Source: a virus. From it: a stretch of 20,251 nucleotides of DNA. The stretch spans positions 1 to 20,251 of the IMG/VR virus record IMGVR_UViG_3300044627_003797; one strand, 5' to 3'. Both the position numbers and the translations under genes were made by a program. The notes below the pieces were generated by a model. The model ran no database searches, had not been told where the DNA came from, and worked only from the letters and a program-made list of their open reading frames with translations. Below are positions 13,391 through 20,146 of the stretch, piece after piece (within the stretch, counting starts at the first letter, position 1; every line of letters begins with the position of its first letter).

Positions 13391-14425
13391 ATGATACAGT
13401 TTAAACATTTGGTAATATTCACATCACTTTTAATCGCTGGATGTGCTGCTTATTTTAGCGTATATGGTATAGGATTATTATTTTCAGGCGCAACGATTGC
13501 TGTTATGATAATGGCATCCTCTTTAGAACTGGGTAAATTGGTAACAACATCTTGGTTATTTAGATATTGGAACTATGCTAATATTCTAATGAAAATTTAT
13601 ATGATAACTGCAGTATTCGCATTGATGGCTATAACATCATTGGGTATATTTGGGTTTTTAACGGCGGCTTTTCAAAAATCATCTTTGGAAACTGAATTGT
13701 CATTGAATAAAATTTCAACATTAGAATCTCAAAAAAAAGAAGAGATTGGTAAAATTGAGTCTACAAAAAAATCTATAGAAAAATTGTATACGTTAAGAAG
13801 TAGTCAAGAAAATAGATTAAATGAAGTGCTTACAAATGTACTAATTGCTCGTAATCCAATTCAATTACAAAATATTCAAAATCAAATCAACGATCAAATT
13901 ACAGATCTCAATAAACAGTTAGAAAACGAAAATGATAAAATCAAAACCTATAGTGCTAAATCAACAGCTGTGGATGATGATATTTTCAAGTTAAAGGTAG
14001 ATAACAGTCAGAAGAAAGATATTATAACGTTTAAATTTGTTGCTGATCAATTTGATACAACGATCCAAAACGTAGTAAAGTGGTTTATTGTAGTACTTAT
14101 TACGGTATTTGATCCACTTGCTGTTGTATTATTATTGGCATATAATATAAGCACAAATAAAGTTTATTCAGAAAATGACAAAAATTATGAATTATACAAA
14201 AAACAAGAAAAACCCACAGATGAGTCCGCCGACAAACCAACACATTCAACAGTTGAGCGCATAGTTGAAAAGCCTGTTGAGGTTGAAAAAATAGTTGAAC
14301 GTATAGTGGAAAAGCCTGTTGAGGTTGAAAAAATAGTTGAACGTATAGTGGAAAAGCCTGTTGAGGTTGAAAAAATAGTTGAGCGAAAAGGTAAAACAGG
14401 ATTAAGAGGTATGTTTAGTTTTTAA
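13391..14425 (+). CDS. Four-helix membrane protein with coiled coil and VEK repeat tail
   Basis: A 344-residue integral membrane protein of unknown function. Hydrophobic helices lie at about 6-24, 27-45 and 68-92. A long coiled-coil region rich in Glu, Lys, Gln and Asn spans about 97-195. A fourth helix at 229-252 contains Val-Phe-Asp-Pro-Leu-Ala-Val-Val-Leu-Leu-Leu-Ala, which I recall from uncharacterised membrane proteins of marine T4-like phages. The tail (289-331) is three 14-residue copies of Val-Glu-Arg-Ile-Val-Glu-Lys-Pro-Val-Glu-Val-Glu-Lys-Ile plus a partial, and the protein ends Arg-Gly-Met-Phe-Ser-Phe. The coiled coil lies between helices 3 and 4, so it projects on one side of the inner membrane. 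It opens the block with the late sigma factor. Spanin or holin roles are possible only by analogy; the topology fits neither well. Confidence 0.85.
   Translation: MIQFKHLVIFTSLLIAGCAAYFSVYGIGLLFSGATIAVMIMASSLELGKLVTTSWLFRYWNYANILMKIYMITAVFALMAITSLGIFGFLTAAFQKSSLETELSLNKISTLESQKKEEIGKIESTKKSIEKLYTLRSSQENRLNEVLTNVLIARNPIQLQNIQNQINDQITDLNKQLENENDKIKTYSAKSTAVDDDIFKLKVDNSQKKDIITFKFVADQFDTTIQNVVKWFIVVLITVFDPLAVVLLLAYNISTNKVYSENDKNYELYKKQEKPTDESADKPTHSTVERIVEKPVEVEKIVERIVEKPVEVEKIVERIVEKPVEVEKIVERKGKTGLRGMFSF
14252..14390 (+). repeat. 42-bp tandem repeat (three copies plus partial)
   Basis: Units begin at 14252, 14294 and 14336, with a truncated copy at 14378. Copies 2 and 3 are identical; copy 1 differs at a few positions. 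It encodes the Val-Glu-Lys repeat tail of the membrane protein. Near-identity implies recent duplication, so copy number may vary between relatives. Confidence 0.92.
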
Positions 14426-14458
14426 TATTAAAATAATTTTTTTATCAATTTGTCACGG

Positions 14459-14474
14459 TTACATATATATGTAA
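14459..14474. other. Perfect 16-bp palindrome before the 47-residue gene
   Basis: TTACATATATATGTAA is fully self-complementary and ends eight bases before the ATG at 14483. It matches the inverted repeat at 219-234 at 13 of 16 positions. Position 4 and its partner position 13 are swapped together (G-C for C-G). Candidate operator or hairpin. Confidence 0.45.
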
Positions 14475-14479
14475 TTATA
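14472..14479 (+). promoter_or_regulatory. TATWWATA-like start box before the 47-residue gene
   Basis: TAATTATA, one mismatch, three bases before the ATG at 14483. It overlaps the right end of the 16-bp palindrome. Confidence 0.35.
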
Positions 14480-14482
14480 CGC

Positions 14483-14626
14483 ATGGATGAAACTGAACTT
14501 AAAGAATTGTATAGGCTGATCAAAAGATCATACGACGAATCGTGTTGGAAAACATTGAATGACGCTTTAGACTATATATCGGAATTTGTGGAAGTGGACG
14601 ACGAACTACCTACAGACAATGATTGA
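14483..14626 (+). CDS. 47-residue acidic protein, function unknown
   Basis: A short frame starting MDETELKELYRLIKRSYDES and ending at TGA 14624-14626. The first half is a charged amphipathic helix. The C-terminus is strongly acidic (Glu-Val-Asp-Asp-Glu…Asp-Asn-Asp). There is one Cys and one Trp, and no membrane helix. Support for a real gene: codon use like the neighbours, a start box and palindrome at its 5' end, and an ATGA-type overlap with the next gene (its ATG at 14619 lies just before the TGA). It sits between the membrane protein and a small membrane-anchored protein. Family not recognised. Confidence 0.6.
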   Translation: MDETELKELYRLIKRSYDESCWKTLNDALDYISEFVEVDDELPTDND

Positions 14627-14900
14627 AATTTTGTTATTAATATTACTGTTTATATCAGTAGCAGTTAATGTGTTTTTATTAATCACATCGAAAAAGTTAT
14701 TTAACCAGATTGACATTTTGGAAGACTGGATAATAAACTTTAAAAAATCGGTAGAAAATACTTATAATAAATTGAAAGCTATTGATAACCGTGGTATCTT
14801 TGAAAAAGATGACGACGTTGGTTTTCTCTTTTCCGATTTAAAACAAACAATGGAAACTTTGAATAAAAAAGTAAAAGAAGAAGAAACCGATAACGTTTGA
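14619..14900 (+). CDS. Small single-pass membrane protein with coiled-coil tail
   Basis: A 93-residue protein. I chose the ATG at 14619 over the upstream in-frame ATG at 14586 because translation from 14619 begins directly with the hydrophobic helix (Ile-Glu-Ile-Leu-Leu-Leu-Ile…, residues 2-24). The upstream option would instead add 11 residues lying inside the 47-residue gene. The 14619 start also overlaps that gene's end, which suggests coupling. After the membrane helix come a charged helix (29-55), a Gly-Ile-Phe-Glu-Lys-Asp-Asp-Asp-Val-Gly-Phe-Leu-Phe segment, and a final helix. The layout (N-terminal anchor, helix, short Asp-rich segment, helix) resembles a small uncharacterised membrane protein I recall from marine T4-like phages. 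Function unknown. Confidence 0.75.
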   Translation: MIEILLLILLFISVAVNVFLLITSKKLFNQIDILEDWIINFKKSVENTYNKLKAIDNRGIFEKDDDVGFLFSDLKQTMETLNKKVKEEETDNV

Positions 14901-14908
14901 TATTATTA
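14901..14908 (+). promoter_or_regulatory. TATWWATA-like start box before the late sigma gene
   Basis: TATTATTA, one mismatch, five bases before the ATG at 14914, immediately after the previous stop. No Shine-Dalgarno. Confidence 0.35.
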
Positions 14909-14913
14909 CTTGA

Positions 14914-15924
14914 ATGAAACAAACAAAAAAAAGTAAAGTTGTAAATAAAAAAACGACTAAAGTAGTAGCAGATAAAAAACGTAAAATTACTTCTATGGTA
15001 AATAGTGTTAACAAAAAAATCAAAAAACCAACCAAAATAACATCTTTTAAAAAAGTAGTTACACACCAACCGCCTAAAAAAAATAATAAAGTAAAATTAG
15101 ATATTACATACGAATCTAAAAACTTATCTGAAATTAATGTTCCAAGAAATATTACCAGTAAAGATATAATAGTAATTAATGATCTAAACGCTATTAATAA
15201 AGAAGTAGAAGAATTAACAGATGTTAGAAAAAAACGACGTGGTAGAAACAAAAAAGAAAAGATTTATTTTTCTAAAAAGACTGAGGAAGCAATTATTGAG
15301 TATAATTTAGCAACAGATATGGTAATAAGAAACGAAATATATGAAAATCGTATAAAGTATAGTTTTGATAAATTAGTTGAAAACATATTCAATACATTCA
15401 AATTTACTTATTTTGATAATAGTCCATTAGAAATTCAAAAAGAAACTGTAACGCATTTAGTTTCTAATATGCATAAATTTGAAGCGGGTAAAGGCAAAGC
15501 TTTTAGTTATTTCAGTATTGTTGCTAAAAACTATTTGATATTTCATAATAATAACAATTATAAACGATTCAATCAACATGTAGACATCAGTGACACGCCA
15601 GGTGACGACTGCGTTTGTTTGCAAACAGAAGATGCACATCATAAGACTATTCAAACACAAGAGTTTATGAAATTGTTAATTAACTATTGGGAAAAAAATC
15701 TAACAAAGATATTTACCAAACAAAAAGATCTTAATATAGCATATGCAGTAATCGAATTATTTCGTAGTAGTGATAGAATAGAAAATTTTAATAAAAAAAC
15801 ACTGTACTTATATATAAGAGAATTAAGTAATTGCAAAACACAACAAATTACTAAAATCATTAATAAGATGAAATCATATCAAAATGTAGTTATGAAAAAT
15901 TACGCAGACAGCGGTAAAGTATAA
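14914..15924 (+). CDS. 55: gp55-like late-transcription sigma factor
   Basis: A 336-residue protein related to T4 gp55, the sigma subunit that directs host RNA polymerase to late promoters. Residues 150-225 carry the region-2-like core: Leu-Val-Glu-Asn-Ile…Thr-Phe-Lys-Phe, His-Lys-Phe-Glu-Ala-Gly-Lys-Gly-Lys-Ala-Phe-Ser-Tyr-Phe, Ala-Lys-Asn-Tyr-Leu, then an Asn-rich basic turn. This parallels the Phe-Asn-Pro-x-Lys…Phe-Ala-Phe-Phe…Arg-Ala-Phe pattern of gp55. Residues 295-325 look like a helix-turn-helix (Leu-Tyr-Ile-Arg-Glu-Leu…Thr-Gln-Gln-Ile-Thr-Lys). T4 gp55 is about 185 residues. The extra length here is mainly a Lys/Arg-rich N-terminal extension (1-118), probably disordered and DNA- or polymerase-binding. 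Partners gp33 and gp45 are not in the window. The gene is last in its block, followed by a terminator. Confidence 0.82.
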   Translation: MKQTKKSKVVNKKTTKVVADKKRKITSMVNSVNKKIKKPTKITSFKKVVTHQPPKKNNKVKLDITYESKNLSEINVPRNITSKDIIVINDLNAINKEVEELTDVRKKRRGRNKKEKIYFSKKTEEAIIEYNLATDMVIRNEIYENRIKYSFDKLVENIFNTFKFTYFDNSPLEIQKETVTHLVSNMHKFEAGKGKAFSYFSIVAKNYLIFHNNNNYKRFNQHVDISDTPGDDCVCLQTEDAHHKTIQTQEFMKLLINYWEKNLTKIFTKQKDLNIAYAVIELFRSSDRIENFNKKTLYLYIRELSNCKTQQITKIINKMKSYQNVVMKNYADSGKV

Positions 15925-15941
15925 CACAAAACAAAACAAAT

Positions 15942-15967
15942 AAACCACTCCAAATGGAGTGGTTTTT
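15942..15967 (+). terminator. Rho-independent terminator after the late sigma gene
   Basis: AAACCACTCC (15942-15951) and GGAGTGGTTT (15956-15965) are perfect 10-bp arms around AAAT, with T residues following. It separates the regulatory block from the baseplate block. Confidence 0.92.
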
Positions 15968-15968
15968 C

Positions 15969-15976
15969 TATTTATA
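15969..15976 (+). promoter_or_regulatory. TATWWATA start box of the baseplate block
   Basis: TATTTATA, exact match, five bases before the ATG at 15982 and two bases after the terminator's T-run. It can only serve the baseplate block. No Shine-Dalgarno. Confidence 0.55.
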
Positions 15977-15981
15977 GATAT

Positions 15982-16323
15982 ATGGACTTAAATTTTGAAA
16001 TTTACAAAGGAAAGAATTTTTCGGGTCTTTGTAAGGATATAGTGAAAAATTCAGAGAATAAAAAAGATCAAATCGATATATTAATATCGGAGTTACGGAG
16101 TTTGATCAAAACCATCAATGATGCTACCATCATAGTTCCTATGATTAAAGATTACTATGATGTAGGAATTAAAAACGATGAACAGTTAGTTAAGTTAGCG
16201 TCTGTTGTACAACGTTTGGTGGCTAAAGGTGAAGCTAGCGGCGAAGGTTCTTCTATGATATTAAGTGAAGACGAACGTAAACAATTGATGGAGGAAGTTA
16301 TAACAATCAGTAAAGGCGAATAA
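15982..16323 (+). CDS. Small helical protein opening the baseplate block, function unknown
   Basis: A 113-residue soluble, mostly helical protein. It opens Asp-Leu-Asn-Phe-Glu-Ile-Tyr-Lys-Gly-Lys-Asn-Phe-Ser, then a long amphipathic segment with Ile-Leu-Ile-Ser-Glu-Leu-Arg-Ser-Leu-Ile-Lys (32-43). A Lys-Asn-Asp-Glu-Gln-Leu-Val-Lys-Leu-Ala region lies near 64-73, and the C-terminus is charged. I recall similar short proteins beside baseplate genes in marine T4-like phages, but no function is known to me. It begins one base block before the spike gene (ATG at 16325, directly after its TAA). It is therefore probably co-translated with the spike and may be a baseplate component or assembly factor. 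Confidence 0.75.
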   Translation: MDLNFEIYKGKNFSGLCKDIVKNSENKKDQIDILISELRSLIKTINDATIIVPMIKDYYDVGIKNDEQLVKLASVVQRLVAKGEASGEGSSMILSEDERKQLMEEVITISKGE

Positions 16324-16324
16324 T

Positions 16325-18001
16325 ATGGTAAGCACAGACGTATCCAAATCAAATAAATCACCACAGTTAAATGATCAACAAATAAAAGATTTGGTTGATA
16401 TTCGCTCACCCATACAACTTGCTGTCGTAGTCGATATAATTTTTGACGAAACTCATATAAAATTACAAGATGCGTATAAACAAAAAATAAATCCGCAAAC
16501 GGTTCCGCTTAATTATAAGAATGAACCAGCAAATGAAAACGATGTGGATTTTTCTTATATTGGACGTGCTAAAGTAAGAATATTATCACAAGAAAAAAAA
16601 TCATCGGTTGAAAAATTACCTTGGGCTATACCACTTGAACAAACTATAACACAATATCCACTGGTTAATGAATTGGTATTGGTGCAAAAGGTTGGAAACA
16701 ATTATTATTATAGTAAACCATTAAACAAATTCAACTTCCCCAATAATATTGATTATACAGTTGAAACAGTATATAGCGAAGATGGAACGCCGGCTGTCCC
16801 TTTTTATTTTGATGGTAATAGAGCCACTTATACATCCGCTCCAATTTATTCGAAGTATAATAATATAGGATATGTAGGACAATATTTCATTTCAAATCCA
16901 TTTATACGATTGGTCAAGAAAAATGAAGGGGATACTATAATAGAAAGTAGATTTGGTCAGTCAATTAGATTTAGTGCATATGATGATAATAGACAAAATG
17001 ATAAAGGTGTATATTCATCTTACGATTTGAATGGTAATTTATTGAAAGACTCAATCGGCGGTGGATATGGTAATCCTAAACTTACTATTAGAAATAGACA
17101 ACGAAATATTGCTTTGGATGAACCACAACAATTACATCCTAAGTTGCCACCTATTCGTAAAATTACACCGGTTGAAAAGAATTTTGGCGGACAAATACCA
17201 GAAGATATTAACAACGACGGGTCCACTATTCAGCTAACAAGTGGCAAAACATCAAGTGAATGGAAAACTACAGTTTATAAAAGTATATTTGGTATAACGT
17301 CAAATGGAGAGTCAACAGAAGAACAAATAAGATTCAATCCAAAAGGTTCGACATCATTTAAGTTTCCAACTTTAAACAGCGATCAAATTGTAATAAATAC
17401 AGATAGATTGGTACTAAGTAGTAGATTCGCAGAAACATTACATTTTAGTAAAAAACGGTATGCCATAACTACTGATAGTGAATATACAGTGGATGCTAAT
17501 GATAATGTAGTTATAACTACAAATAATACCGCTTGTATTAATGCGCCACAAATATTTTTGGGACAATATGGAGAAACAAATGAACCAGCATTGTTAGGTC
17601 AAACAACTGTAGATTGGATGTATGATCTTTGTAATTGGTTATTGGACCACGTTCATTGGTCTCATCATGTGCATCCACATCCACATACACATCCTAGATC
17701 AGGAAATGCAACTCCAGAGAATACAAGAGATGCTAATCCAGATCAAACACAAATACCAGTACAACAAATTAAACTACAATTATTAAGAGATAATTTACAC
17801 AAGACACTAAGTAGACGTGTATTTGTTACCGGAGGCGGATATGCGCCTGGTAGCAATGGAGTTAAACCAGCTGGTAGTGGCGGAGAGTGTAAAGATCCAA
17901 TAAAAATTAATACTGTTACAGGTGCTGGAGTTGTGGGGGATTTCAAAGGTAGAAATCGTCGAGAAGGGCCAGTACAAGTCGAATTTGAATTTCAGAATTA
18001 A
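16325..18001 (+). CDS. 5: gp5-like baseplate central spike with His-rich tip
   Basis: A 558-residue protein that I read as the cell-puncturing spike of the baseplate hub. Residues 28-135 form an OB-fold-like N-terminal domain (Leu-Ala-Val-Val-Val-Asp-Ile-Ile…Ile-Gly-Arg-Ala-Lys-Val-Arg-Ile-Leu…Leu-Val-Asn-Glu-Leu-Val-Leu-Val). Residues 200-420 are beta-rich with regular Val/Ile/Thr strands, as in spike beta-helices. Residues 408-456 hold Ala-Pro-Gln-Ile-Phe-Leu-Gly…Glu-Pro-Ala-Leu-Leu-Gly-Gln-Thr and then eight histidines in 15 residues (442-456). T4 gp5 has an internal lysozyme domain; I see none here. Phage spike tips often bind iron through His-x-His. The tail (490-558) is Gly/Lys-rich. 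A ribosome site AAAGG lies eight bases before the ATG. Homology is by pattern, so gene identity is less certain than the baseplate role. Confidence 0.7.
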   Translation: MVSTDVSKSNKSPQLNDQQIKDLVDIRSPIQLAVVVDIIFDETHIKLQDAYKQKINPQTVPLNYKNEPANENDVDFSYIGRAKVRILSQEKKSSVEKLPWAIPLEQTITQYPLVNELVLVQKVGNNYYYSKPLNKFNFPNNIDYTVETVYSEDGTPAVPFYFDGNRATYTSAPIYSKYNNIGYVGQYFISNPFIRLVKKNEGDTIIESRFGQSIRFSAYDDNRQNDKGVYSSYDLNGNLLKDSIGGGYGNPKLTIRNRQRNIALDEPQQLHPKLPPIRKITPVEKNFGGQIPEDINNDGSTIQLTSGKTSSEWKTTVYKSIFGITSNGESTEEQIRFNPKGSTSFKFPTLNSDQIVINTDRLVLSSRFAETLHFSKKRYAITTDSEYTVDANDNVVITTNNTACINAPQIFLGQYGETNEPALLGQTTVDWMYDLCNWLLDHVHWSHHVHPHPHTHPRSGNATPENTRDANPDQTQIPVQQIKLQLLRDNLHKTLSRRVFVTGGGYAPGSNGVKPAGSGGECKDPIKINTVTGAGVVGDFKGRNRREGPVQVEFEFQN

Positions 18002-18006
18002 ATACC

Positions 18007-19254
18007 ATGAGCAATTATTATGTATCTTATAAACAAGTAGTGTCTTGGAATGGCACGGTATTTAATGCTAATCAATATAGAAAAGCAATAAATGCTTTTT
18101 ATTCTAAAATTGATTTAGTTAATCCAAATTTAAAAACTGATCAATCAGCTTCATCTGTATTTGATGTACCCATAAGAAATCTATCACCTGATGCATCTTT
18201 TCCAAGTGAATGGAGTTTTGATTTAAATGGAAACTTTTCAACAACAGTCCGAGATGAAGTATCTGGTCTTTTTAGAGCATTTTTAGTTTTGAGCGGAGAT
18301 GTTAAAGTTCCAAGAATAACGTCAACTGGTAAAACTTTACGAGTAATTATAGCTGCTGCCAATAAAAGTTTAATTGCTATAGGTAAAACTCCTGAAGAAG
18401 CTTTTAATTATGCATTTAAAGAAGCAAGAGAATCTCTTTTACGAACACTAGCAGATCAAATTAATGTGTCGGGTAGGGGAATTAAAGTAGAAATACAAGA
18501 TCCATTTACCGATCCAGATCCAGCGTTGCCTGGTCCGCCTACACAAACGATATCAGGAGTTGCCAATAAAGCTCCTTTGGTAGACAATCCTAACATAAAA
18601 CTCCCCACCCAAGAAGCAAAGGGGTTAGACGCGAATGTAGCGCAACAAGCAGCTTCAAAAACCCAGGGCGCTACAAGTAATACTACGTCTGAAGTTCAAG
18701 GTGCCGCCGATAAAGCACAAAGCGCATTTGGTAAACCGGATGGATTGGGTAAGGATTGGTCGCCTGATAAGTTTAGTCCTGAATCTATAGCTGGAAATGA
18801 AAAAATTGTAAATGCTAAAACAGGTATAATTGAATCCACGTCCAAATTAGCTAAAGGGTTAAAAGGTGGATTGTTAGGTGGTGCTCTTGGTGCTGGAGTA
18901 GGGGCCTTAGCTGGAGGCGGTAAAGGAGCATTAATAGGCGGATTGAGTGGTACAGCACTTGGTGCCGGATTATCTGTTGGTGGTGTAACAGGAGCAGCAT
19001 TAGCCGGTGGTGGATTAGGAGCCGGAATAGGTGGAATAGTTGGGGGTGGAAAAGGTGCTTTAATTGGAGCTGTATCAGGAGGAGCAGTTGGTGCAGCTGC
19101 TGCTAAATTAGCAAGTGTTAAAAAAGGAATGCCTAAACCAAATATACCAAAACCACCCAGTACACCCCGTATCAAGACTATCAAGATACCCAGACCATCT
19201 GATACAAAAGGCGCACAAGCATTATTAAATTTACCTAAATCTCGTTTGGGTTAA
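18007..19254 (+). CDS. Baseplate-block protein with C-terminal glycine zipper
   Basis: A 415-residue protein. Residues 1-165 form a folded domain with Thr-Pro-Glu-Glu-Ala-Phe-Asn-Tyr-Ala-Phe-Lys-Glu-Ala (128-140). Residues 166-283 are a Pro, Gln, Asn and Asp-rich linker. Residues 284-366 are a glycine zipper of hydrophobic Gly/Ala-rich segments, with an internal repeat Gly-Gly-Gly-Lys-Gly-Ala-Leu-Ile-Gly at 303-311 and 346-354. A Pro/Lys-rich basic tail follows. Such zippers insert into or pack within membranes, so a delivery role (tail-tip protein entering the host envelope) is a fair hypothesis given its place between spike and gp25. It begins five bases after the spike stop without a Shine-Dalgarno. 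I do not recognise a named family. Confidence 0.75.
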   Translation: MSNYYVSYKQVVSWNGTVFNANQYRKAINAFYSKIDLVNPNLKTDQSASSVFDVPIRNLSPDASFPSEWSFDLNGNFSTTVRDEVSGLFRAFLVLSGDVKVPRITSTGKTLRVIIAAANKSLIAIGKTPEEAFNYAFKEARESLLRTLADQINVSGRGIKVEIQDPFTDPDPALPGPPTQTISGVANKAPLVDNPNIKLPTQEAKGLDANVAQQAASKTQGATSNTTSEVQGAADKAQSAFGKPDGLGKDWSPDKFSPESIAGNEKIVNAKTGIIESTSKLAKGLKGGLLGGALGAGVGALAGGGKGALIGGLSGTALGAGLSVGGVTGAALAGGGLGAGIGGIVGGGKGALIGAVSGGAVGAAAAKLASVKKGMPKPNIPKPPSTPRIKTIKIPRPSDTKGAQALLNLPKSRLG

Positions 19255-19258
19255 TAAT

Positions 19259-19266
19259 TATATATA
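19259..19266 (+). promoter_or_regulatory. TATWWATA start box before the 156-residue gene
   Basis: TATATATA, exact match, five bases before the ATG at 19272, in the 17-base gap inside the baseplate block. It suggests the block has an internal late start. No Shine-Dalgarno. Confidence 0.4.
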
Positions 19267-19271
19267 ATAAT

Positions 19272-19742
19272 ATGAAAATAGATATATTAAAAGAATTCAT
19301 TAAGAAAACAGTACAACAAGAGGTACGAAACGTAGTACAATCTGAACTTAAACTTCAATTGGCAGAAATATTCTCTAAAGAAGTTATTCAATCCAAGAAA
19401 AAATCATCTGATTCTGATTTAGAACAACAAATTCTAAAAGAATTGGATGTGATGAATGAATCTGCGGTTGTTGAGGAACCAGTTAAACCCACGAAAAAGT
19501 TTGTAAAGTATACCAGTAACCCAATGTTGAATGATATTTTAAACCAAACCACCGGTGGTGTGCCACAAGAAGGCAGTATGGTTAGTATGATGGGTGGATA
19601 TGGAAACAGTACACAAGAAGTTATTACAGAAACCAAAGTGCCTGAAAATGCTCCTGCTCCTGTAAAAGGCGTTTATTCAGCGATAAACAGAGATTATCGT
19701 GCTTTACTAAAAGCAGTGGATAGTAAAAAGTCTAAGGTTTAA
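19272..19742 (+). CDS. Helical baseplate-block protein, function unknown
   Basis: A 156-residue soluble protein. Residues 1-42 form a Lys/Glu/Gln-rich amphipathic helix, probably a coiled coil. Residues 43-75 are disordered and charged. Residues 78-95 hold Lys-Tyr-Thr-Ser-Asn-Pro-Met-Leu-Asn-Asp-Ile-Leu-Asn-Gln-Thr-Thr-Gly-Gly, a phrase I recall from uncharacterised proteins of marine T4-like phages. Residues 138-156 contain Asn-Arg-Asp-Tyr-Arg-Ala-Leu-Leu-Lys-Ala-Val-Asp and a Lys-rich end. Conserved position directly before gp25 suggests a virion or assembly role. No enzymatic motif is visible. Confidence 0.75.
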   Translation: MKIDILKEFIKKTVQQEVRNVVQSELKLQLAEIFSKEVIQSKKKSSDSDLEQQILKELDVMNESAVVEEPVKPTKKFVKYTSNPMLNDILNQTTGGVPQEGSMVSMMGGYGNSTQEVITETKVPENAPAPVKGVYSAINRDYRALLKAVDSKKSKV

Positions 19743-19744
19743 TT

Positions 19745-20146
19745 ATGGCTAAAAAAGCACTAGGACTTAAAATACCGTTTAGATTGGGTCAAGATGGTTA
19801 TTTTGAAACAAATACTGATACTATTTCACAAGTTTCTAGTAATATACGGAATCTTTTATTAACCAAACCTGGAGAACGTAGGTTTAATAATGCATTTGGT
19901 TCTTCATTATATAAAGTGTTGTTTGATCAAAATGAATTGGGTGAAATGTTGCCGATGTTAGTAAATCTTATTCAAAATGATGTAAATAGATTTATGAACG
20001 GTATAATAGTTGAAGACGTTAAAGTTCAATTATTGGAAAATGATGTTGTAAATAATAATTATAATAAAATATTTATAAAAGTAGCCTTTAGTTACAAAGA
20101 ATTACAATCCACAACTGAAGTGATCATCACAAACAATAATATATAA
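19745..20146 (+). CDS. 25: gp25-like baseplate wedge / sheath initiator
   Basis: A 133-residue protein of the gp25 (GPW_gp25) family, the small baseplate component that seeds polymerisation of the contractile sheath. It shows the family pattern: an N-terminal Leu-Gly-Gln-Asp-Gly-Tyr-Phe, then Ile-Arg-Asn-Leu-Leu-Leu-Thr-Lys-Pro-Gly-Glu-Arg-Arg-Phe-Asn-Asn-Ala-Phe-Gly-Ser (33-52). This matches the conserved 'pGER…pfGs' core. A helix (56-78) and C-terminal beta strands follow. Length matches the family (about 130). AAGG lies seven bases before the ATG. The stop overlaps the gp6 start (TAATG), reproducing the gp25-gp6 order of T4-like phages. This is one of the safest calls in the window. Confidence 0.92.
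   Translation: MAKKALGLKIPFRLGQDGYFETNTDTISQVSSNIRNLLLTKPGERRFNNAFGSSLYKVLFDQNELGEMLPMLVNLIQNDVNRFMNGIIVEDVKVQLLENDVVNNNYNKIFIKVAFSYKELQSTTEVIITNNNI

Noticed and set aside
14586-14618. Upstream ATG for the small membrane protein
   Set aside because: It would add 11 residues within the overlapping 47-residue gene and move the membrane helix away from the N-terminus. The 14619 start gives a standard ATGA overlap.
14710-14736. TTGACA with TAATAA as a possible internal promoter before the sigma gene
   Set aside because: The spacer is 15 bases, the -10 match is weak, and no hairpin follows. Likely chance in coding sequence.
14838-15251. Phe/Leu-rich minus-strand frame resembling a membrane protein
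   Set aside because: It is the reverse of the Lys-rich N-terminus of the sigma gene (AAA codons read as TTT).
18696-19184. 162-residue Pro-rich minus-strand frame
   Set aside because: It is the antisense of the glycine-zipper region (GGN read as NCC).
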